DNA of 64,000 nucleotides from Ectothiorhodospira haloalkaliphila ATCC 51935 (GTDB taxonomy: Bacteria > Pseudomonadota > Gammaproteobacteria > Ectothiorhodospirales > Ectothiorhodospiraceae). This document shows positions 57,812 to 64,000 of this stretch, one piece after another; within the stretch, counting starts at the first letter, position 1, and every line of letters begins with the position of its first letter. A program made the translations under genes and the position numbers. The notes below the pieces were generated by a model that was given only the letters and a program-made list of their open reading frames with translations, made no database searches and was not told where the DNA came from. The DNA lies in assembly GCF_000633935.1 (NCBI RefSeq), contig NZ_KK214998.1, positions 12,356 to 76,355 of the forward strand, in the 5' to 3' direction.

Positions 57812-59983
57812 TCACCCCTCTTCCGGCACCCCGCAGCGGCCGAAGAACTGATAGTGGTCAAAGGCCTCGGCGATCCCGCCTGCATGGGTGGCATCGGCGA
57901 AGTACACCCGCTTGAAACCGTACAGCTTCTCCAACTCCTGCTGGTGATTGCCCACCACCACCCCGAGGGTGCTGCCGCGCAGCATGTCCTCATCGTTGCC
58001 CGAATCACCGGCCACCAGCACCCGCTCCAGGGGGATGCCCCATTTGTCGGCGAAATAACGCACCGCGAAACCCTTGGAAGCACGCACCGGCAGCAGGTCC
58101 AGGTAATGGTCGTGAGAGTAGATGATATTGGCGTGCAGATCCTTCTGGTGCAGCAGACGCTCGATCTCCTTCATGGAGGGGGACAAGCTCGGATCCACGA
58201 AGAAACTGATCTTGTGGCGGCGCTGATCCACCTTGGGCTGTAACTGGATGCCCGGCAGTTCCAGCAGGGCCTCGCGCAGTGCCTCCGGTTGCCAGCGGTA
58301 ATCAATGTGCCGGGCCCAGCCTTCATCCTTGGTCATCTCCGGGCCGTAGTGGATCTCCGAGCCCACCGAGGTGATCATCACGTCCGGCGTGGGTACGCCC
58401 CATTCCTTGAGGATGTCGATGGCGGAATCCAGGCGTCGACCGGTGGCGATGCCGAAGGCCACCTCGCGCCCCTCTTCCTTCAGGCGTTGCAGCATGGATC
58501 GCAGGCCACCCTTGTCTCCCAGCAGGGTGTTGTCGATATCGGAAATCAGGGCCCGATCAGCCTTGGCCAGCTTGCCGGAGAGGCGCTGCTGACCCCGACG
58601 ACTGCGGCTGGCCTCGCGGCGCAGGCTCTTGATGCGCTTGACGTAGTTTTGGGCATGCCCCTCCCAGGCATAGTGCTTGCGCACCCCCTTGAGGCCCCGA
58701 TCCGAGAGCTTTTTCCAGCGCTCGGCATCGCTGAGTATGTCGAAGATGGCCTTGCTCATGCCGTCCGCGTCCAGGGGGTCCACCAGCACCCCGTTCTGGC
58801 AGTAGCGCAGGATATCCCGAGGGCCACCATCGTCGGTGGCCACGAAGGGCGCGCCGCTGGCAGAGGCCTCGATCAGGGTGAGGCCGAAGGGCTCGGTCAG
58901 CGCTGGATTCACGAATACACCGCGGGTGCGGGTGACCAGGCGGTACAGGTCCGGCACGTCATCGGCGCTGTGGTGCTTGGGATAGGCCACCGATCCATAC
59001 AGGTCGTGATCGTCGATGAGCATGAGTACTTCGGTGAGCACGTCCCGGGCGCCCCGGTCCAGTTCACGGATGCTGTCCCGGTTGCCGGCAACGATCACCA
59101 GGTTGGCCAGTTCCCGCAACTCCGGGTGTTCGGCGAAGGCCTTCACCAGGGTCGGAATGTTCTTGCGCTCGTCGGGGCGCGACAGGGCCAGGACCATGGG
59201 CTTGTCCGGTTTTTTCAGGAACCGGGCCAGGGTCTTGTAGATGGGCGGTCGTGGCGAGCGTGCCTTGGGGGGATGAAAACGGCGCAGATCGGTGCCCGGC
59301 GGGATCACCACCATGCGCTCGGGCTGATAGTGATCGTAGGAGGCGTACTGCTCCTCCACCTCCTGCTGGGTGCTGGCGATCACCATGTAGGCGTTGCCCA
59401 GCGCCTCTTCCTCGGCGTCGATGCGCCGGCTGATGCTGTAGCGGGATTCAATCTCCTTCTCGGAGGCCCCCTTGGCCAGCAGTCGCTCGCGCTTGACCCG
59501 GCCCAGGGAGTGCCCGGTCTGCACCAGAGGCACGCCCATCAGGTTGGCCACCCGCACCGCCACATGGCCGGCATCGGCATAGTGGCCATGGACCACGTCC
59601 GGCATCAGACCCACGCCGCGGATGTACTTGATGGCGTTGTCGGCAAAGCAGTCCAGATAGGGCCAGAGTTTTTCCTTGCGCAGGTAGCGCCGCGGGCCGC
59701 AGTCCAGACGGACGATGCGCACGCCTTCGCCCAGATCCTCCTCCGGTTGGGCGTAATCATCCGACACCCTGCTGTCCTCCACCCGGCGGGTGAGCAGGTC
59801 CACCCGGCCCACCTCCGGGTGGCCCCCCAGGGCCCGGGCCAGTTCCACCACATACTTGATCTGACCACCGGTATCCGCGTCCCGGCCCAGTTCCAGATTC
59901 TCCCCGCGCACCAGGCCATGGATGCTCACCAGAACGATGTACAACCCCTCGCCGCGGGTTGCCTTGCTTTGGGTTTTTTTCAT
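57812..59983 (-). CDS. Sucrose-phosphate synthase with fused phosphatase domain
   Basis: Makes sucrose-6-phosphate from a nucleotide sugar and fructose-6-phosphate, then removes the phosphate. Residues about 15-470 are a GT-B glycosyltransferase (LVSIHGLVRGENLELGRDAD, GGQIKYVVELARAL, RPDERKNIPTLVKAF, TEPFGLTLIEASASG); about 490-723 form a HAD-IIB sucrose-phosphatase (ISDIDNTLLGDKGG, AGDSGNDEDML). 723 residues is a normal bifunctional length. Sucrose is a compatible solute in halophiles and haloalkaliphiles. It overlaps the invertase gene by 4 bases (59980-59983), so synthesis and breakdown enzymes are co-translated. Confidence 0.93.
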   Translation of the reverse strand: MKKTQSKATRGEGLYIVLVSIHGLVRGENLELGRDADTGGQIKYVVELARALGGHPEVGRVDLLTRRVEDSRVSDDYAQPEEDLGEGVRIVRLDCGPRRYLRKEKLWPYLDCFADNAIKYIRGVGLMPDVVHGHYADAGHVAVRVANLMGVPLVQTGHSLGRVKRERLLAKGASEKEIESRYSISRRIDAEEEALGNAYMVIASTQQEVEEQYASYDHYQPERMVVIPPGTDLRRFHPPKARSPRPPIYKTLARFLKKPDKPMVLALSRPDERKNIPTLVKAFAEHPELRELANLVIVAGNRDSIRELDRGARDVLTEVLMLIDDHDLYGSVAYPKHHSADDVPDLYRLVTRTRGVFVNPALTEPFGLTLIEASASGAPFVATDDGGPRDILRYCQNGVLVDPLDADGMSKAIFDILSDAERWKKLSDRGLKGVRKHYAWEGHAQNYVKRIKSLRREASRSRRGQQRLSGKLAKADRALISDIDNTLLGDKGGLRSMLQRLKEEGREVAFGIATGRRLDSAIDILKEWGVPTPDVMITSVGSEIHYGPEMTKDEGWARHIDYRWQPEALREALLELPGIQLQPKVDQRRHKISFFVDPSLSPSMKEIERLLHQKDLHANIIYSHDHYLDLLPVRASKGFAVRYFADKWGIPLERVLVAGDSGNDEDMLRGSTLGVVVGNHQQELEKLYGFKRVYFADATHAGGIAEAFDHYQFFGRCGVPEEG

Positions 59984-61353
59984 GCCTTATCAGATCCCTT
60001 CAGACTCAAAACGTCCAGGGTGGACGGATCTTCGATGAACTTGTGGGTGAGGATCAGGGCGGTGGCGGACCAGGTCTGGTTGTAATTGGCACGACGACCA
60101 ATCAGGCGCCCATTGCGACCATCGTAATATTCAGGCCAGCCGTTGGCCGCCAGGCGCTCGGTGGCCACCTCCCGGGCCCGCAGGGCCAGATCGCCGCGCC
60201 CGGCATGCAGCGCCGCCGCCGTGAAGGCCCAGAGCAGGGCCGGCCAGTTGCCGCCGTTGTGGTATGACCAGGGGATGTTCTTGGGGTCCGAGCCGGTCTT
60301 CAGGCGCCATTCTTCCCCCTGCATGGCGGGAAAGCACAGCTTCACCGGCATCATGCCCATGAGGTCGTCCCAGCGTTGGTCATACAGGTGCATCAACCGC
60401 TTCGACTGCGATTCGTCGGCCAGCCCGAACAGCACCGCTAGCAGGTTGCCCAGGGCAAAGAAGCGAAAATCCATGCGCCCCGGGCCCAGGTTGCCCACCA
60501 GGTAGCCCGCGTCCAGGGGCAGCCAGTCGCTCACCCAGTCGGGGATGCTCTCCGGATGGATGTTCAGGGCGTTTTCCGAGTCGTAGCCGAATATCTCGGT
60601 CCGAAAGCGGTGGATGCGGTTGAGCCGATCATCATCCAGCCAGTAATAATGACGCACATAATCCACCAATTGTTCCAGGCGCTTGGCGGATTGTTCGCGC
60701 ACGCCCTGGTTGTCCGGATCGGCGTCATCCAGCATGGCCAGCGCGGCCTTGAGGGCGCCGAAGAACAGCGACTGGATCTCCAGGGGATGGCCATATACCC
60801 CCATGCGCCGATCCACCATGAACGAGCCATCGGGCACCAGCAGGGTGGGGAAGATCTCGAAGCGGTCCTGCAGGCAGATGTTGAGGATCATGCGGATGCC
60901 CCGCTGGCACTCCCGGGAGCGGGTGAAGTCGGTATCCCCGGAGATGCGCTCGTAGGCCACCAGCAGGATCAGCCACCACATCATGGAGTCCACCGGGGCC
61001 ACCCGGCCAATGGCCCGGTCGCCGAAGTCGGTGTGGATCTCCTCCTCTCCCTCCTCGTTGCACAGCACCCGGAAGCTGGCGGGCATCACCTTGGCCACAG
61101 CCCGATGACCCTCCACCTCTTCCTGCTGGTCCCTGAGCTTGAGCACCAGGGAGAGAAAGTTGCGCACGACGTCGCTGCGGCCATCCAGCAGAAACACGAG
61201 CCCGGAGGGGACGAAGTCGCGCACGAAGCAGTCCGAGTAATTGTCTGCCGGGGCGTGGGAGTCGAGACTGGCGATGGTGCCCACGACATCACCCCGGTGA
61301 TACACCAGGGAGGCCTCGAGCAGCCGGTAGGCGGAGCTGATGGGGTCGGTCAA
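59980..61353 (-). CDS. GH100 alkaline/neutral invertase
   Basis: Intracellular sucrose hydrolase of glycoside hydrolase family 100, an (alpha/alpha)6 fold common in cyanobacteria and plants and scattered in proteobacteria. Matching blocks: LDSHAPADNYSDCFVRDFVP, VAPVDSMMWWLILLVAY, FEIFPTLLVPDGSFMVDRRM, YHNGGNWPALLWAFTAAALH and EYYDGRNGRLIGRRANYNQTWS with likely catalytic acids. 457 residues is normal. The gene precedes the sucrose synthase with a 4-base overlap. It would let the cell remove sucrose when external osmolarity drops. Confidence 0.92.
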   Translation of the reverse strand: MTDPISSAYRLLEASLVYHRGDVVGTIASLDSHAPADNYSDCFVRDFVPSGLVFLLDGRSDVVRNFLSLVLKLRDQQEEVEGHRAVAKVMPASFRVLCNEEGEEEIHTDFGDRAIGRVAPVDSMMWWLILLVAYERISGDTDFTRSRECQRGIRMILNICLQDRFEIFPTLLVPDGSFMVDRRMGVYGHPLEIQSLFFGALKAALAMLDDADPDNQGVREQSAKRLEQLVDYVRHYYWLDDDRLNRIHRFRTEIFGYDSENALNIHPESIPDWVSDWLPLDAGYLVGNLGPGRMDFRFFALGNLLAVLFGLADESQSKRLMHLYDQRWDDLMGMMPVKLCFPAMQGEEWRLKTGSDPKNIPWSYHNGGNWPALLWAFTAAALHAGRGDLALRAREVATERLAANGWPEYYDGRNGRLIGRRANYNQTWSATALILTHKFIEDPSTLDVLSLKGSDKA

Positions 61354-61392
61354 GCGCGATGATCCTCGGTGGTGTGGGGCATGGAGTGAGGT

Positions 61393-62466
61393 TTAAGTGG
61401 GCACCACCGGTCGGGGCGGAGGGGAGCCCGGCCGGGCAAACAGATACCCCTGAACATAGTCCACGGCATGGGCCTTGAGCCACTGCCATTCGGCTTTTTC
61501 CTCCACGCCCTCGGCAATGGTCAGGATGCCCAGATCGTGAGCCATCTCGATGAGCTTGGCGAGCACCTTCTGCTTGAAGACGTCCTGATCCACGTGGCTC
61601 ACCAGGGCCCGGTCGAACTTCACGAAATCCGGCCGCAGTTCCGAGAGCAGGTTCAGTGAGGCATAGCCCGCCCCCAGATCATCCAGGGCCACCTGGAAAC
61701 CGGCGTTCCGATAGAAATCCACGATGCGCCGCAGATGCCCCGAGTCGGAAACCTCTTCGGATTCCACCACCTCGAACACCAGCCGATGGGCGTCGGCGCC
61801 CAGACGCTCCACCTCGTCCAGGGTGGTCTTCAGGCAATAAGTGGGATCGTAGATGGTGGTGGGATTGAAATTGATGAACACCCGCCCATCAAAACCGTGC
61901 CCCACGGCCTGGCGGATGGCGTTGATGCGAGCCGCCCGATCCAGTTGAAACATCATTTGCGAAGCTCGGGCCTGGCCAAAGAGTCGGTCCGGGAAGACCA
62001 GCGTTCGATCCTCGTCACACAGATAGCCGCGCACCAGGGATTCGTGGGCGAAGATCTGTCCTGGATTCTGGCAGTGGACGATGGGCTGGAAGTGAAAGAT
62101 GAAACGCTCGGCCTCGATCATGTCGGCCAGCCAGCCGCTGCCGGCCCGGGCCAGCAGGGTCATCAGACTTTGCGTGTGGGGCAGGGTGGCCAGGGTGAAG
62201 GGCTGGCCCTCGGGTAGGAACACGGCGCGGCAGTCGGTGATCTCCGCCTCGCTCAGGTGCTTGCGCAGGGTGGCGTCCACGGCGCCGGGGCCGCCCGTGG
62301 GCACGGGCACTTGCAGCACCCCGGCATCCACCTCCTGGGCCTGGATGCCCTGGTTGCTCAGCTGCTGCTTGAGGGCCTTGAGGGTGTGGGAAAGGAAAGG
62401 TGCCAGGAACAGGCTGCCCGGTCCTTGGGGACTGCGTTCAATCACCTGGCAATCTTTGCATGTCAT
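61393..62466 (-). CDS. EAL-domain c-di-GMP phosphodiesterase, degenerate signature
   Basis: A 357-residue cytoplasmic protein. The N-terminus has a CxxC (MTCKDCQVIE) that might bind a metal or form a redox pair. The EAL domain covers about 110-345; the signature reads ESL rather than EAL (FAHESLVRG), but metal and catalytic residues are kept: NFNP Asn, FEVVESE Glu, LDDLGAGYASLN Asp pair, Lys in VKFDRALVS, EGVE Glu and QGY Gln. Activity is therefore plausible but not certain. It lies 39 bases before the invertase start, possibly co-transcribed. Confidence 0.88.
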   Translation of the reverse strand: MTCKDCQVIERSPQGPGSLFLAPFLSHTLKALKQQLSNQGIQAQEVDAGVLQVPVPTGGPGAVDATLRKHLSEAEITDCRAVFLPEGQPFTLATLPHTQSLMTLLARAGSGWLADMIEAERFIFHFQPIVHCQNPGQIFAHESLVRGYLCDEDRTLVFPDRLFGQARASQMMFQLDRAARINAIRQAVGHGFDGRVFINFNPTTIYDPTYCLKTTLDEVERLGADAHRLVFEVVESEEVSDSGHLRRIVDFYRNAGFQVALDDLGAGYASLNLLSELRPDFVKFDRALVSHVDQDVFKQKVLAKLIEMAHDLGILTIAEGVEEKAEWQWLKAHAVDYVQGYLFARPGSPPPRPVVPT

Positions 62467-62630
62467 GCTCTTCCCCTCCCCATTATCCCCTTGGGCGGTG
62501 TTCTCCCGGAGCCTTTGTCAGCCAGAATGGTCCAAGGGACCATCGGCGTGCGCAGCAGTGCCGCAAGCCGCTGCCACTCCGGGGGGATCATACCCGATCC
62601 ATTGTCAGCGTTGAAAACATGAGGTGATTC

Positions 62631-63059
62631 ATGACGCAAAAGAACAGCAAAACCGATGCCCAGTGGCGGCAGCAACTCAGCCCGGAGGCCTACCGGGTGA
62701 CCCGCGAGGCGGGCACCGAGCCGCCCTTCACCGGGGAGTATTACGACCACAAGGCGTCAGGCCTGTACCGCTGCATTTGCTGCGGTGCGCCGCTGTTCTC
62801 CAGTGATCATAAATACGATTCCGGCAGCGGTTGGCCCAGTTACTGGCAACCGGTGGATAAGCAGGCCGTGACCGAGCATACCGACCGCAGTTTGTGGATG
62901 AAGCGGGTGGAAGTGCGCTGCGCATCCTGCGACGCCCACCTGGGGCATGTGTTCAATGACGGCCCCCATCCCACCGGGCTGCGCTATTGCATCAACTCCG
63001 CTGCCCTGGATTTCGAGCCGTCGGGCGCGAAAAGTCCAGATCCGGACCACGGGGGATGA
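62631..63059 (+). CDS. msrB: Peptide methionine (R)-S-oxide reductase MsrB
   Basis: Repairs the R epimer of methionine sulfoxide. The 142-residue protein carries the zinc-binding CxxC pairs (CICCGAPLF and [13 protein letters not shown]), [12 protein letters not shown], and the catalytic Cys in [11 protein letters not shown]. Start ATG at 62631 with a GAGGTG ribosome-binding site upstream. The last 68 bases overlap the 3' end of the YqjG-like gene on the opposite strand. Confidence 0.96.
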   Translation: MTQKNSKTDAQWRQQLSPEAYRVTREAGTEPPFTGEYYDHKASGLYRCICCGAPLFSSDHKYDSGSGWPSYWQPVDKQAVTEHTDRSLWMKRVEVRCASCDAHLGHVFNDGPHPTGLRYCINSAALDFEPSGAKSPDPDHGG

Positions 63060-63978
63060 TGCCGCTGGGGTTCAGGTGCTCGTGACTGCCGTAGTAGTGG
63101 GTCTTGATGTGGTCCATGTTCACCGTCTGGGCCACCCCTGGCACCTGGTAGAGCTCGCGGGTGTATTCCCACAGATTGGGGTAGTCGATGATGCGGCGGC
63201 GGTTGCACTTGAAGTGGCTGTAATAAACGGCATCGAACCGCACCAGAGTGGTGAACAGTCGCCAGTCTGCCTCGGTGATCCGATCCCCGGCCAGATAGGG
63301 CTGGCGTGACAGGTGCTCCTCCACCCAGTCCAGGGTGTCGAACAGTCTGTCGTAGTTCCGCTCGTAGGCCGCCTGCTCGGTGGCAAAGCCGCAGCGGTAA
63401 ACGCCGTTGTTCAGGTTCTCGTAGATGCGCTCGTTGACCTGGTCGATTTCCCCGCGCAGGTCCTTGGGGTAATAATCCGTGCGCCGATCGATGAAGGCGT
63501 CGAAGGCGCTGTTGAACATGCGGATGATCTCCGCCGATTCGTTGTTGACGATGGTGCGGCGCTTCTTGTCCCAGAGGGTGGGCACGGTAATGATGCCGGT
63601 GTATTCCGGCTCGGCCAGGGTGTAGGCCTGATGGAGGAATTCGAAGCCGTTCACATGGTCCGGGGTGCTGCCCGGATAGGGGTGAAAGTTCCACCCCTCG
63701 TCCAGCATGTAGGGGTTCACCACGGACACGCTGATCAGATTCTCCAGCCCCTTCAGGGCCCGGAAGATCAGGGTGCGATGGGCCCAGGGGCAGGCCAGGC
63801 AGACATACAGATGATAGCGGTCCGGTTCGGCGGCAAAGCCCCCTTCGCCGCTGGGGCCAGGGGTCCCATCCGGAGTGATCCAGTGGCGGAACTGGGAGTC
63901 CTGGCGGATGAACTCGCCATCCTCGGTCTCCGCGGCCAGCCAGTCGCTGCGCAACTGGCCCTTGATGAGCAGACTCAT
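62992..63978 (-). CDS. yqjG: Glutathionyl-hydroquinone reductase (YqjG-like)
   Basis: Xi-class glutathione transferase that removes glutathione from glutathionyl-hydroquinones. The thioredoxin-fold N-domain has the catalytic [12 protein letters not shown] motif (Cys near 61), [21 protein letters not shown] binds glutathione, and the helical C-domain has the [17 protein letters not shown] and [10 protein letters not shown] segments of this class. 328 residues is normal. It likely works with the GSH pool under oxidative stress. Overlaps msrB tail-to-tail by 68 bases, an arrangement that makes the two mRNAs antisense at their 3' ends. Confidence 0.93.
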   Translation of the reverse strand: MSLLIKGQLRSDWLAAETEDGEFIRQDSQFRHWITPDGTPGPSGEGGFAAEPDRYHLYVCLACPWAHRTLIFRALKGLENLISVSVVNPYMLDEGWNFHPYPGSTPDHVNGFEFLHQAYTLAEPEYTGIITVPTLWDKKRRTIVNNESAEIIRMFNSAFDAFIDRRTDYYPKDLRGEIDQVNERIYENLNNGVYRCGFATEQAAYERNYDRLFDTLDWVEEHLSRQPYLAGDRITEADWRLFTTLVRFDAVYYSHFKCNRRRIIDYPNLWEYTRELYQVPGVAQTVNMDHIKTHYYGSHEHLNPSGIIPRGPDLDFSRPTARNPGQRS

Positions 63979-64000
63979 GATGCCTCCCTGAGGAATGTCG

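Overview
The window reads as a GC-rich gammaproteobacterial chromosome with dense, short-spaced operons and no phage, conjugative or CRISPR genes. Several features fit a halophilic or haloalkaliphilic sulfur-oxidising lineage such as the Ectothiorhodospiraceae. These are a fused sucrose-phosphate synthase/phosphatase with a GH100 invertase, a PrsT-type PEP-CTERM lipoprotein, SoxW/TlpA-like periplasmic thioredoxins, a CIRCE-controlled groESL, and the gammaproteobacterial order dusB-fis, prmA, accBC-aroQ. This placement is inference from gene content, not a database match.

Layout. 1-503: no gene; two near-repeats that may be a remnant of an insertion-sequence end. 0.5-5.1 kb: RND efflux pump and adaptor (minus strand); the pump carries an unusual TPR-like tail. 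5.3-11 kb: rfbBAC (dTDP-sugar synthesis without rfbD) and the TPR lipoprotein PrsT. 11-12.1 kb: an Xre-RES toxin-antitoxin pair. 12.1-17.5 kb (minus): fis, dusB, a DUF3426-like membrane protein, prmA, accC, accB, aroQ. 17.7-24.2 kb (minus): TlpA-like protein, DsbD, CutA, an adaptor/TolC pair without its own pump, a SoxW-like thioredoxin, FxsA. 24.3-30 kb: groESL behind a sigma70 promoter and CIRCE, an OmpA-like protein, a copper ATPase, and directly after it a promoter with a Fur-box-like sequence that drives only about 60 nt before an intrinsic terminator. This last item is the best candidate for an undescribed small regulatory RNA.

30-41.9 kb: K+/H+ antiporter, Rep helicase, ampD-ampE, a phosphoglycerate-mutase-like phosphatase, an inositol-monophosphatase-family enzyme, Bpt, MetH. 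42-45.5 kb: a GNAT-nitrilase fusion flanked by three copies of a roughly 115-bp palindromic repeat, then an FKBP-type isomerase and a short-chain dehydrogenase. 45.7-55.8 kb is rich in signalling genes: a response regulator that appears anchored by its C-terminus, an HDOD protein, Slp, a pentapeptide-repeat membrane protein, OxyR, a class III adenylate cyclase with a co-translated TPR lipoprotein, a TraB-family membrane protein and a diguanylate cyclase. 55.9-64 kb: an ABC-F ATPase, the sucrose synthesis/cleavage pair, an EAL protein, MsrB and a YqjG-like glutathionyl-hydroquinone reductase.

Themes: envelope maintenance and efflux, periplasmic thiol chemistry, oxidative and metal stress (OxyR, MsrB, YqjG, CopA, CutA, possible Fur sRNA), osmotic adaptation through sucrose, and nucleotide second messengers (cAMP, c-di-GMP).
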